Source: Flavobacteriaceae bacterium UBA1682
Lineage (GTDB): Bacteria > Bacteroidota > Bacteroidia > Flavobacteriales > Flavobacteriaceae
Direction: 5' to 3'
Length of the DNA: 64,000 nt
Assembly: GCA_002320285.1 (NCBI GenBank)
Contig: DCKE01000027.1
Span: 69,686-133,685, forward strand
In this document: positions 15,772 through 24,141 of the stretch, piece by piece
Layout of the letters: every line of letters begins with the position of its first letter
How positions within the stretch are numbered: the first letter of the stretch is position 1
Position numbers and translations under genes: made by a program
Notes under the pieces: model-generated
Seen by the model: only the letters and a program-made list of their open reading frames with translations
Database searches by the model: none
What the model was told of the DNA's origin: nothing

Positions 15772-16755
15772 ATGATGTGTTTTTCCAAATTTACTAAAAT
15801 TAATTATTTAATAGCCGGCTTATTGGGCTTTTTTCTAATTTCTTGCTCTGATAAAAAAGCTTCTGATGCTGCGGTTTCTAATATCTCAACCGATTTTAAG
15901 ATAGAGCGCTTTGATCAATTGTTTTATGATACGTCTAAAGCAGAGTTTCCCGCCTTGAAAAAACAATTCCCTTTTCTGTTTCCTGCCCAATTCGATGATC
16001 AGTTTTGGATGGATAAAAAAAAGGATACTTTATTTGTCGAATTGCATGATGAGGTACAAAAGAAATTTAAAAACTTAGATCAGTTGAGTGTTGGGTTGAC
16101 CAATTTATTTCAACGAATCAAATATTACTATCCCGAAGAAGATCCTAAACGGGTGATTACCTTGATCTCTGAAGTTGATATCGAGTCAAAAGCGATCTAT
16201 GCAGATTCGTTGGTTTTGATTTCATTAGACACCTATTTGGGGAAAGACCACCGTTTCTATCAAGGATTTCCGGAATACTTGCGAGTGGAATTTGAGCCCG
16301 ATCAGATATTGCCCGACGTGGCTGCTGCATTTATTACGACTAAAATACCTCCGTTAAACAGTAAGACCTTGTTGTGGCACATGATCCATCAGGGAAAGAT
16401 TTTATATGCCAAGGAGATGTTGTTACCCGATGTTTCTCCTGCTGTTATTATGATGTATACCGAGGAACAAATGAAGTGGTGTGAAACTAACGAACAACAA
16501 ATGTGGAGTTATTTCGTCAATGAAAAACTGATGTTTAGTACGGATTATAGATTGCAAACCCGTTTTATACATCCGAGTCCATTCTCTAAATACTATTTAG
16601 ATATCGATTCAGAATCACCTGGTAGAACAGGAGCTTGGATGGGTTGGCAAATTGTTCGTGCTTATATGAAGAATAATGATGTAACTTTGCAAACTCTTTT
16701 GCAAAAAGACACAAAAGAAATTTTTGATGAATCTCGATATAAACCCAAAAAGTAA
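15772..16755 (+). CDS. gldB: Gliding motility lipoprotein GldB
   Basis: A 327-residue lipoprotein. The signal peptide ends in the lipobox LISC with Cys25, followed by SDKK. The body (IERFDQLFYDTS...FPFLFPAQFDDQFW..., ...SPGRTGAWMGWQIVRAYM) matches GldB as known from Flavobacterium johnsoniae, where it is required for gliding and surface adhesin movement. The fold shows resemblance to DUF2268 zinc metalloprotease-like proteins, but I see no HExxH. The gene order nadE(divergent)-gldB-gldC is what I recall for flavobacteria. The gldC ATG follows the stop after one base, so the two are one operon. Confidence 0.93.
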   Translation: MMCFSKFTKINYLIAGLLGFFLISCSDKKASDAAVSNISTDFKIERFDQLFYDTSKAEFPALKKQFPFLFPAQFDDQFWMDKKKDTLFVELHDEVQKKFKNLDQLSVGLTNLFQRIKYYYPEEDPKRVITLISEVDIESKAIYADSLVLISLDTYLGKDHRFYQGFPEYLRVEFEPDQILPDVAAAFITTKIPPLNSKTLLWHMIHQGKILYAKEMLLPDVSPAVIMMYTEEQMKWCETNEQQMWSYFVNEKLMFSTDYRLQTRFIHPSPFSKYYLDIDSESPGRTGAWMGWQIVRAYMKNNDVTLQTLLQKDTKEIFDESRYKPKK

Positions 16756-16756
16756 A

Positions 16757-17092
16757 ATGAGCGCAAAACATACTTCTGAAATAAGTATTCAAGTAGAATT
16801 AGATGAAAATAAAGTTCCTGAAAAATTGAACTGGTCCGCTAAGGACGGTGGAATTAATCAGGCTGTTGCTAAGGCAATGTTATTGTCTGTTTGGGACAGC
16901 AATACCCAAGAAACCTTAAGGATCGATCTTTGGACCAAAGATATGCCGGTAGATGAGATGAAGCAGTTTTTTCATCAAACCTTGGTAGCTATGGCGGACA
17001 CCTTTGAAAGAGCCACTGATGAGGATAAGATGGCTGCAACGATGAGGGATTTTTGTGATTACTTCGCAGAAAAGCTTGAATTGACGAAATAA
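16757..17092 (+). CDS. gldC: Gliding motility protein GldC
   Basis: A 111-residue soluble protein (MSAKHTSEISIQVELDENKVPEKLNWSA... ending CDYFAEKLELTK) with the size and motifs of GldC. In F. johnsoniae GldC is a small cytoplasmic protein that improves gliding and is not absolutely required. I chose the ATG at 16757, directly after the gldB stop; the open frame extends upstream inside gldB but that start is not supported. No signal peptide or membrane segment is seen. A strong terminator follows. Confidence 0.92.
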   Translation: MSAKHTSEISIQVELDENKVPEKLNWSAKDGGINQAVAKAMLLSVWDSNTQETLRIDLWTKDMPVDEMKQFFHQTLVAMADTFERATDEDKMAATMRDFCDYFAEKLELTK

Positions 17093-17183
17093 CAGACGAC
17101 TATGGCAGTACACGCTTGTTGGTGATCATAAAGGTTATCACTGCATTTAATAATTCTGTACTGCTTAGCCTGTCACTATTAAT

Positions 17184-17213
17184 AAAAAAGAGACTCCTTG
17201 GAGTCTCTTTTTT
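17184..17213. terminator. Bidirectional terminator between gldC and yihA
   Basis: 13-bp perfect stem (17184-17196 / 17201-17213) with a CTTG loop, A run on one side and T run on the other, between convergent genes. Confidence 0.88.
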
Positions 17214-17215
17214 AT

Positions 17216-17830
17216 TTAATTACCGTTTTTAAACAGTTCGTGATTTATTTCGTCTATATATTGCAACACATCTTCTTTACCTAAGCCATCTGTAGCGGAG
17301 GTAATGAAGTACTGCGGCATTTCTGCCCAGTTGTTTGCTAAAATAGATTTTGTATAAGCAGCGATATGTTGCTGTACTTTTGTTTTACCAATTTTATCTG
17401 CCTTGGTGAAGATAATAGCAAATGGAATTTCGCTTTCTCCGAGGTAGTTGATAAATTCTAAATCTATATTTTGTGCGTCGTGACGAATATCGATTAAAAC
17501 AAAAGCAGCGATAAGTTGCTCTCTTCTCTCAAAGTAATCGGTGATAAAACGCTGGAAAGTCTGCTTGGTTTTTTTAGAAACCTTGGCATAACCATATCCT
17601 GGTAGATCGACTAAAAACCAATTGGAGTTGATTTTAAAGTGATTGATTAACTGTGTTTTTCCGGGTTTACTAGATGTTTTTGCTAAATGCTTTTGATTGG
17701 TAAGCATGTTGATTAAAGATGACTTACCTACATTGGATCTGCCGATAAAAGCGTATTCCGGTAACATTTCTTTAGGACATTTAGTAACATCTGAATTGCT
17801 TATGATAAATTCTGCTGTATTTATTTTCAT
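17216..17830 (-). CDS. yihA: Ribosome biogenesis GTPase YihA/YsxC (EngB)
   Basis: A 204-residue TRAFAC GTPase needed for 50S subunit assembly. The G1 motif is GRSNVGKSS (30-38), then the switch region KTSSKPGKTQ, G3 in VDLPGYG, G4 in FTKADK, and G5 in ITSATDGLG. Length and motif spacing are typical. It is downstream of the alpha/beta hydrolase gene with a 7-bp gap on the same strand, so the two are probably co-transcribed from the promoter at 18633-18640. Confidence 0.95.
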   Translation of the reverse strand: MKINTAEFIISNSDVTKCPKEMLPEYAFIGRSNVGKSSLINMLTNQKHLAKTSSKPGKTQLINHFKINSNWFLVDLPGYGYAKVSKKTKQTFQRFITDYFERREQLIAAFVLIDIRHDAQNIDLEFINYLGESEIPFAIIFTKADKIGKTKVQQHIAAYTKSILANNWAEMPQYFITSATDGLGKEDVLQYIDEINHELFKNGN

Positions 17831-17837
17831 GCTCAGA

Positions 17838-18602
17838 TTATATGTTGCGGCTTTTTAACCAATTTAAAAATATTTCATTGAATTCATTGGGACACTCCAT
17901 CATGGCGGCATGGCCACACTTATCGATCCAAAATAAATCGGAATCCGGAAGCAGTTCGTGGAACTCTATCGCCACTTCTGGTGGAGTAACTTGATCGTTT
18001 CTACCCCAGATTAAACAAGTCGGAATATTTATCTTTGGTAAATCCTTCGACATATTATGACGAATAGCACTTTTTGCAATGGTTAATGTTTTGATCAATT
18101 TGATTCGATCGTTTACCGTTGCAAACACATCGTCAACCAATTCTTTTGTCGCGATCTCCGGATCGTAAAAAACGTCCTGAGCTTTCTTTTTGATGTATTC
18201 GTAATCACCGCGTTTAGGATAACTATCACCCATAGCGCTTTCATACAAGCCTGAACTTCCTGTTAAAACTAATGCCTTAACTTTTTCTGGATACATCTTG
18301 GCATGATACAATGCAATATGCCCTCCTAGTGAATTACCCATTAGGATGACTTCGGTATAACCTTTATACGTAATGAATTCTTTTACAAATTTCGCAAAAG
18401 CCTTTACGTTGGTTTTTAAAATGTTATTTGTATATAAGGGTAGTTCTGGAATGACTACTTTATAACCTGCGCTTGGGAAAAAATTGCTCACTCCGTCGAA
18501 GTTACTCAATCCACCCATCAAACCGTGAAGTATAATTATAGGGATACCTTCTCCTACCTCATAATAACGGTATTTACTTTCTTCTTTTAAAGTTCGCTCC
18601 AT
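17838..18602 (-). CDS. Alpha/beta hydrolase
   Basis: A 254-residue serine hydrolase. The nucleophile elbow is GNSLGG, the oxyanion-side HGLMGG follows IIIL, the acid is in WGRNDQVTP, and the catalytic His is in KCGHAAMMECP, giving a complete triad. No signal peptide is present. I start at MERT (18602). An in-frame extension to 18860 is open but covers a promoter element at 18633-18640 and encodes a Lys-rich non-homologous stretch, so I reject it. Substrate unknown; the pairing with yihA seems to be common in flavobacteria, but I cannot verify that. Confidence 0.88.
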   Translation of the reverse strand: MERTLKEESKYRYYEVGEGIPIIILHGLMGGLSNFDGVSNFFPSAGYKVVIPELPLYTNNILKTNVKAFAKFVKEFITYKGYTEVILMGNSLGGHIALYHAKMYPEKVKALVLTGSSGLYESAMGDSYPKRGDYEYIKKKAQDVFYDPEIATKELVDDVFATVNDRIKLIKTLTIAKSAIRHNMSKDLPKINIPTCLIWGRNDQVTPPEVAIEFHELLPDSDLFWIDKCGHAAMMECPNEFNEIFLNWLKSRNI

Positions 18603-18632
18603 GTATAAGTTTATGCGATTTTTAAATCCATA

Positions 18633-18640
18633 CAAATATA
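18633..18640 (-). promoter_or_regulatory. TAnnTTTG promoter element for hydrolase-yihA
   Basis: CAAATATA on the plus strand is TATATTTG on the minus strand, 31 nt before the hydrolase start codon. Confidence 0.5.
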
Positions 18641-18879
18641 TAACTTTATAATTTACAATTTTTGATAATCGGTAAAAATGAAAAAAAGAAACGCAAACAC
18701 AACGCAAATTCAGTGCTTTTTTACTGTTTTGATCTTTAAAAAACAGCTTTTTTTTTGAAGATTTATTGTTTTTTAAAGCGACAAAAGACAGGGCTATTAA
18801 GCTTTTTTTAAGATTTATTAAATCTAGTTTGTCTGTTGTTAATGAGTTGATTAGCCTCAAAGGGGGTGTAAAATCGTTA

Positions 18880-18929
18880 AAGTGGAAAAACTTATCAACA
18901 AAGTGGGGAAAAGTGGTAAAAGGTGGTAA
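18880..18929 (+). promoter_or_regulatory. Phased GTGG boxes upstream of mraZ (probable MraZ operator)
   Basis: Four AA(A/G)GTGG boxes have GTGG at 18882, 18903, 18913 and 18923, so spacings of 21, 10 and 10 bp place all on one DNA face. They end 13 bp before the TACATTTG -7 element and cover where the -33 region should be. MraZ is known to bind tandem boxes (AAAGTG-type in mycoplasmas, TGGGN repeats in E. coli) upstream of its own operon, so autorepression is likely. Confidence 0.7.
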
Positions 18930-18938
18930 AAAAATACC

Positions 18939-18946
18939 TACATTTG
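18939..18946 (+). promoter_or_regulatory. TAnnTTTG promoter element for the dcw cluster
   Basis: TACATTTG, exact consensus, 25 nt before the mraZ TTG start and directly after the phased GTGG boxes. Confidence 0.65.
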
Positions 18947-18971
18947 CTATTAAATCAAATCAAATCAACTT

Positions 18972-19430
18972 TTGACTTCAATCATAGGGACATATGAGTG
19001 TAAAATAGATGCCAAAGGACGGGTGTCGGTTCCTGCTTCATTAAAGAAGCAGTTGCCTGCAATAGCCGATGGTTTTGTGTTAAAGCGCTCAGTGTTTGAA
19101 CCTTGTTTGGAGTTGTGGCCTATGGGTGAGTGGAATTTGATGATGGCAAAAATCAATGGACTAAACCGATTTGTAAAGAAGAATAATGACTTTATTCGGA
19201 AGTTTATGGCTGGGGTAAAAATGGTCGAAATTGATGATGCTGGACGGTTATTAGTGTCGAAAGACCTGGTTGAGTTTGCCAAAATATCGAAAGACTTAGT
19301 TTTATCCTCAAAGGTGAATATTATTGAGATTTGGGATAAAAACTTGTATGAGGCGGCATTGAATAGCGATGATTTTGATTTTGGAGCATTGGCAGAAGAA
19401 GTAATGGGTAATATGAATTTAGATGAGTAA
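18972..19430 (+). CDS. mraZ: Division/cell wall cluster transcriptional repressor MraZ
   Basis: A 152-residue regulator with two AbrB-like (SpoVT) DNA-binding halves: SIIGTYECKIDAKGRVSVPASLKKQL (about 3-28) and VKMVEIDDAGRLLVSKDLVEFAKI (about 82-105). The start is TTG at 18972; the encoded N-terminus (M-TSIIGTYE) fits known MraZ proteins, and there is no ATG at this position. MraZ controls the dcw operon, including its own gene, and phased GTGG boxes lie 45-90 bp upstream. The next gene, rsmH, overlaps its 3' end by 8 bp. Confidence 0.93.
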   Translation: MTSIIGTYECKIDAKGRVSVPASLKKQLPAIADGFVLKRSVFEPCLELWPMGEWNLMMAKINGLNRFVKKNNDFIRKFMAGVKMVEIDDAGRLLVSKDLVEFAKISKDLVLSSKVNIIEIWDKNLYEAALNSDDFDFGALAEEVMGNMNLDE

Positions 19431-20334
19431 CGAGAGCGAGTATCACAATCCGGTTTTATTAAAAGAGAGTGTAGATGGTTTGGCAATTAAGCCAGATGGT
19501 GTCTATGTCGATGTAACTTTTGGAGGCGGAGGTCATTCTAAAGAGATCTTGAGTAGATTGGGGGAAAATGGTAAACTGTTTGCTTTTGATCAGGATACGG
19601 ATGCTTTAAAAAATGCGCTTGACGACAGTCGATTTACTTTGATCAATCAGAATTTTCGCTTCATAAAAAGGTACCTGCGTTTTTATGGTATTAAAGAGGT
19701 AGATGGGATCTTAGGTGATTTAGGTGTTTCTTCTCATCAGTTCGATGTTGCGGAGCGCGGTTTTTCAACGCGTTTTGAAGCGGAGTTGGATATGCGTATG
19801 AATCAAACTGGTGGTATTACCGCATTTAATGTGGTTAATGAATATACGGAAGCAGAGGTAAAAAGGGTCTTGGCTGAGTATGGAGAGTTGACTAATGCTG
19901 CTGCGATGGCTAGTGTGATTGCCGAAGCGAGAAAAGATAATCCGATTAAAAATTCAGAACAGCTCAAAGAAATTTTAGCGCGTTTTTTACCAAATCATAA
20001 AAGTCACAAAATTTTGGCGCAGATATATCAAGCGATTCGCATAGAGGTTAATCAGGAGATAGATGTTTTAAAAGAGATGTTGGAGGAGAGTGAGGCGCTT
20101 TTAAAACCTGGAGGAAGGTTGAGTATTATTTCTTACCACTCCTTGGAAGATCGATTGGTAAAGCGCTTTATGAAAAATGGCATGTTTGAGGGAGAGCCAG
20201 AAAAAGATTTTTATGGCCGTTTTGAAGTTCCGTTAAAGCAATTGGGGAAGTTAATCGTTCCGTCGGCAGAAGAAATTAGAATAAATAATAGAGCAAGATC
20301 TGCAAAATTGAGAATCGCAGAGAAAAAACAATAA
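19423..20334 (+). CDS. rsmH: 16S rRNA (cytosine(1402)-N(4))-methyltransferase RsmH
   Basis: A 303-residue SAM-dependent enzyme that methylates N4 of C1402 in the 16S rRNA decoding centre. Motif I is VDVTFGGGGHSKEIL (about 28-42). Other blocks are GILGDLGVSSHQFD, RGFSTRFEAELDMRM, and near the end ISYHSLEDRLVKRF and NNRARSAKLR, all characteristic of RsmH/MraW. It overlaps mraZ by 8 bp and precedes ftsL by 8 bp. It is part of the dcw operon as in most bacteria. Confidence 0.96.
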   Translation: MSNESEYHNPVLLKESVDGLAIKPDGVYVDVTFGGGGHSKEILSRLGENGKLFAFDQDTDALKNALDDSRFTLINQNFRFIKRYLRFYGIKEVDGILGDLGVSSHQFDVAERGFSTRFEAELDMRMNQTGGITAFNVVNEYTEAEVKRVLAEYGELTNAAAMASVIAEARKDNPIKNSEQLKEILARFLPNHKSHKILAQIYQAIRIEVNQEIDVLKEMLEESEALLKPGGRLSIISYHSLEDRLVKRFMKNGMFEGEPEKDFYGRFEVPLKQLGKLIVPSAEEIRINNRARSAKLRIAEKKQ

Positions 20335-20342
20335 GGCAACAG

Positions 20343-20687
20343 ATGAAGTTAAGTGTATACAATATAATAAGAGCCAAGTATCTGATCGACGAGAGTTCGA
20401 TGAAAAACTGGCTTTTTATTATTTATCTCATTGTATTGTCTTTGTTTATGATTGCGAATATTCACTATTACGAAAGTAAAAATTTTCGAATAGCGGAATT
20501 AAATCACGAAGTTAAGGAGTTGCGGTCAGAATTTGTTGATACTCGATCAGAACTGATGGAGTTAAAAATGGAATCGACGGTATCGGGGAAAATGGAAGAA
20601 AAAGGAATTTTTCCTTCCGAGGTTCCTCCTCAAAAGATTAAAGTAGTTCAAGAAGAAAAAAAAGGAATATTTAAGATATGGCAGTAG
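20343..20687 (+). CDS. ftsL: FtsL-like cell division protein
   Basis: A 114-residue bitopic membrane protein: cytosolic N-terminus of about 20 residues, one transmembrane helix (WLFIIYLIVLSLFMIANIHY, about 22-41), then a leucine-zipper-like coiled coil (AELNHEVKELRSEFVDTRSELMELK type, about 52-82) and a short tail. FtsL proteins are very divergent, so the call rests on topology, size and position between rsmH and ftsI. It would link FtsQ and the FtsW/FtsI synthase in the divisome. The 3' end overlaps ftsI by 10 bp. Confidence 0.85.
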   Translation: MKLSVYNIIRAKYLIDESSMKNWLFIIYLIVLSLFMIANIHYYESKNFRIAELNHEVKELRSEFVDTRSELMELKMESTVSGKMEEKGIFPSEVPPQKIKVVQEEKKGIFKIWQ

Positions 20688-22678
20688 ATAATAAAAATAT
20701 CTATATGAATATATACCTGGTTTCCTTAGTCATGGTGCTAATGGTGATTGGGATAGTATATCGACTGATAAATATTCAGTATGTGGAGGGGGATGAATTG
20801 CGTCAAAAAGCCAAAGATAATACCGTTAAAAAAGAAGATATTCCTGCCAATCGCGGGAATATTTATTCTTCTGACGGAAGCTTATTAGCGACATCAATTC
20901 CGAATTATACCATTCGTTTTGATGCGATCGCTTCCAAACAAGAAGATTTTGAGAAAAATATAAAACCTTTATCGGACTCTTTGTCTGTGATGATGGGTAA
21001 GCCATCGAGTTATTTTGAAGTATTGTTAAGAACGGGTAGAGCAAATAAAAACCGTTATGTGTTTATAACGCGTGGTTTGAGTTATACTCAATATATGCGA
21101 ATCAAATCGTTTCCATTATTCAGTATGGGGGCGAATAGAGGAGGGATGATCACCGAGCAGAAGACAATTCGAGAGCATCCTATCGGGAAAATAGCACAGC
21201 GAACCATTGGATATGAGCGAATCAACGACGATAAAACCATCACACGTGTTGGGATTGAAGGTGCTTTTTCGCAGTATTTAAGTGGAACAGACGGGCATCG
21301 TATGATGCAGAGAATGTCGCGCAGCCATTACAAGCCGATCAATGATGAAAATGAAGTAGAGCCTAAAGATGGTAAAGATGTGGTGTCCACTATTGATGTT
21401 TATATACAAGATATAGCGCATCACGCTTTATTGAAACAGTTGGAATACTACGAGGCCGATCACGGTTGTGTCATTGTCATGGAAACGGCTACGGGTGCTA
21501 TTAAAGCCATCTCTAATTTAGGAAGATCGGATACTGGAAATTATTACGAAACGGTTAATTATGCTGTGGTAGAAAAACACGAACCGGGATCGACATTTAA
21601 GTTGGCGAGTTTGTTGGCTTTACTACAAGATAAAAAAGCGGATACTTCGTCGGTCTATGATACCCATGAGGGTGCTGTCAGCTTTTATAGACGACAAGTG
21701 CGTGACTCCAAAAGGGGAGGTTATGGTAAAATTTCCTTAGGTCGCGGTATAGAAGTGTCTTCTAATACCGTAATTACTCAGGCAGTTAATGAAGCCTATA
21801 AAGATAATCCGCGTCAGTTTACCAATTATTTGCATAAAATAGGCATGGACAGACCTTTGGGGATTGCGTTAAAAGGAGAGGGAGTTCCGTATATACCAAA
21901 ACCGGGAACCAAAGGATGGAGCGGGATAGCTTTACCTTGGATGGCATTTGGTTATGGGCTTTCAGTAACGCCTTTGCAAACCTTGACCTTGTATAATGCT
22001 GTAGCGAATAATGGCGAAATGGTAAAGCCGATATTTGTTTCTGAAGTTCGGGAGTTTAATAAGCCGATCGAAGTTTTTGAAAAACAAGTAATTAATCCAC
22101 AGATAGCGTCTCCTGAGGTAATTGCTAAAGTGCAAGCGGTGTTGGCCAATGTAGTAAAAAAGGGAACTGGGCGAAAATTATATTCTCCAAATTTCTCTAT
22201 GGCAGGAAAAACGGGTACAGCTCAGGTGAATTATGGTGGTGGTAAAGGTAAGGACATGTATTACGCCTCGTCTTTCGCAGGATATTTTCCAGCGGTTAAT
22301 CCAAAATACTCCTGTATAGTAGTGATTCACAAACCGAATCGAGCTAAGAGTTATTACGGAGCAGATGTGGCGGGACCGGTATTTAAGAGAATTGCGCAAA
22401 AGATTTTCACTGATGTGCCTTCTACTAAGGAAATAAAAAATATTGATACGGTAATCAAAGCGCAGGTTGACGATTACAACAGTTATTATACAGAAGCTCA
22501 AAAAAATACGTCCATCATGCCGAATGTAAAGGGAATGTATGTGATGGATGCGATTCCTTTATTGGAAAATATGGGACTAAAAGTAGTCGCAAAGGGAGTT
22601 GGAAGAGTAAAAAAACAATCTATTGTTGAAGGGCAAGTGATAGAAAAAAATCAAACTATAGTATTAGAATTATCGTGA
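20678..22678 (+). CDS. ftsI: Class B penicillin-binding protein, FtsI type with C-terminal PASTA domain
   Basis: A 666-residue septal peptidoglycan transpeptidase. An N-terminal membrane helix (about 11-31) is followed by the pedestal/dimerisation domain (50-240). The transpeptidase domain carries the three active-site motifs S305TFK308, SSN at 361-363 and KTGT at 511-514. The last 55 residues (MPNVKGMYVMDAIPLLENMGLKV...) form one PASTA domain, more typical of Gram-positive PBP2x/SpoVD but usual for Bacteroidota. It crosslinks new septal wall with the FtsW glycosyltransferase. The stop overlaps the murE GTG start by 4 nt. Confidence 0.94.
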   Translation: MAVDNKNIYMNIYLVSLVMVLMVIGIVYRLINIQYVEGDELRQKAKDNTVKKEDIPANRGNIYSSDGSLLATSIPNYTIRFDAIASKQEDFEKNIKPLSDSLSVMMGKPSSYFEVLLRTGRANKNRYVFITRGLSYTQYMRIKSFPLFSMGANRGGMITEQKTIREHPIGKIAQRTIGYERINDDKTITRVGIEGAFSQYLSGTDGHRMMQRMSRSHYKPINDENEVEPKDGKDVVSTIDVYIQDIAHHALLKQLEYYEADHGCVIVMETATGAIKAISNLGRSDTGNYYETVNYAVVEKHEPGSTFKLASLLALLQDKKADTSSVYDTHEGAVSFYRRQVRDSKRGGYGKISLGRGIEVSSNTVITQAVNEAYKDNPRQFTNYLHKIGMDRPLGIALKGEGVPYIPKPGTKGWSGIALPWMAFGYGLSVTPLQTLTLYNAVANNGEMVKPIFVSEVREFNKPIEVFEKQVINPQIASPEVIAKVQAVLANVVKKGTGRKLYSPNFSMAGKTGTAQVNYGGGKGKDMYYASSFAGYFPAVNPKYSCIVVIHKPNRAKSYYGADVAGPVFKRIAQKIFTDVPSTKEIKNIDTVIKAQVDDYNSYYTEAQKNTSIMPNVKGMYVMDAIPLLENMGLKVVAKGVGRVKKQSIVEGQVIEKNQTIVLELS

Positions 22679-24135
22679 AGCAATTAAAAGACATATTATA
22701 CAAGGTAGCTATCGAATCTGTTTCGGGTACTACTTTTATGGATATTGATCACCTAACTTTTGACTCTCGTGAAGTGACGGCAACGGCTGTTTTTATCGCG
22801 ATTAAGGGAACACAGGTAGATGGGCATGATTTTATTTCAAAAGCTATTGAAGGTGGTGCTTGTGCTATTTTGTGCGAAGTTGTTCCGAATCAATTGATTT
22901 CAGGGGTGACTTATGTTCAAGTGTTGGATACCCATTTAGCAGTGGCGCAAATGGCCGATAATTTTTATGACCATCCTTCTACCAAATTAAAGTTAGTAGG
23001 GGTTACAGGTACTAACGGAAAAACAACCGTAGCATCTTTGTTGTACAAACTCTTTTCGAATTTAGGTTATCAGGTAGGCTTATTGTCAACAGTCAAAGTG
23101 ACGGTAGGACAACAGGATTTTGTAGCGAGTCATACTACTCCCGATTCTATTTCAATCAATCGTTGGTTGAATCAAATGGTAGAACAAGGTTGTGAATATT
23201 GTTTTATGGAGGTGAGTTCGCATGGTATTGTTCAAAAGCGAACCAGTGCACTTCACTTTCAGGGTGGTGTTTTCACGAATCTTTCTCATGACCATTTGGA
23301 TTATCATAAAACTTTTGCGGAATATCGCGATGCGAAAAAAACATTTTTCGATCAATTACCGCAGACGGCTTTTGCCATAACCAATCAAGATGATAAAAAC
23401 GGTCCGATAATGGTTCAGAATACCAAGGCAAAGATTAAGACCTATGCTTTAAAATCGATGGCTGATTATCGTGCTACTATCTTGGAAAGTCAGTTTTCAG
23501 GAATGTTGATGCGCATTAATAACAAGGAGATTTGGGTGCAATTGATCGGTGATTTCAATGCCTATAATTTATTGGCAGTTTATGCGGCTGCGACGGAACT
23601 AGGGGTTTCTGAACAGGAGGCTTTAGTAGAAATCAGCAAGTTGCAAAGTGTTGCTGGGCGATTCCAATATATCGTTGTCAATCAGATTACGGCTATAGTG
23701 GATTATGCGCATACGCCCGATGCGTTAGAGAACGTGATTAAAACCATTAATTCCATTCGCACCTACAACGAAACCTTGATTACGGTAGTAGGGTGTGGGG
23801 GTAATAGGGATAAAACCAAAAGACCGGTGATGGCTCATATAGCCACAGAGGAAAGTAATAAAGTGATTTTAACTTCAGACAATCCGCGTTTTGAAGAGCC
23901 TTCCGATATTCTTCGAGAAATGGAGCAAGGGGTGGAACCACAGAATCAAAAGAAAGTTGTAGTCATCGAAGACCGTAGGCAAGCGATTAAAACTGCGTGT
24001 CAGTTGGCTCAAGGCGGTGATATTATTTTGATAGCAGGTAAGGGGCATGAGACTTATCAGGAGATTCAGGGAGTTCGTTCGGATTTTAATGATCTTTTGA
24101 TTGTGAAAGAATATCTAGAACAATTAAGTAAATAA
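22675..24135 (+). CDS. murE: UDP-MurNAc-L-Ala-D-Glu:meso-diaminopimelate ligase MurE
   Basis: A 486-residue cytosolic Mur ligase that adds the third peptide residue to the peptidoglycan precursor. The ATP loop is GTNGKTT (112-118). TSHTTPDS, EVSSHG and SHDHLDYH follow in order, and the DNPR motif in TSDNPRFEEPSDI selects meso-diaminopimelate rather than lysine. The start is GTG at 22675, inside the ftsI stop (GTGA), a translational coupling signal. The C-terminal GKGHETYQE block is intact. Confidence 0.96.
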   Translation: MKQLKDILYKVAIESVSGTTFMDIDHLTFDSREVTATAVFIAIKGTQVDGHDFISKAIEGGACAILCEVVPNQLISGVTYVQVLDTHLAVAQMADNFYDHPSTKLKLVGVTGTNGKTTVASLLYKLFSNLGYQVGLLSTVKVTVGQQDFVASHTTPDSISINRWLNQMVEQGCEYCFMEVSSHGIVQKRTSALHFQGGVFTNLSHDHLDYHKTFAEYRDAKKTFFDQLPQTAFAITNQDDKNGPIMVQNTKAKIKTYALKSMADYRATILESQFSGMLMRINNKEIWVQLIGDFNAYNLLAVYAAATELGVSEQEALVEISKLQSVAGRFQYIVVNQITAIVDYAHTPDALENVIKTINSIRTYNETLITVVGCGGNRDKTKRPVMAHIATEESNKVILTSDNPRFEEPSDILREMEQGVEPQNQKKVVVIEDRRQAIKTACQLAQGGDIILIAGKGHETYQEIQGVRSDFNDLLIVKEYLEQLSK

Positions 24136-24141
24136 AAAAGT

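Noticed and set aside
18603..18860. 86-residue N-terminal extension of the alpha/beta hydrolase
   Set aside because: It covers the TATATTTG promoter element, is Lys/Phe/Asn-rich and not hydrolase-like; the ATG at 18602 gives a complete domain.
20826..21044. 72-codon minus-strand frame within ftsI
   Set aside because: Antisense shadow of a conserved coding region; no signals of its own.
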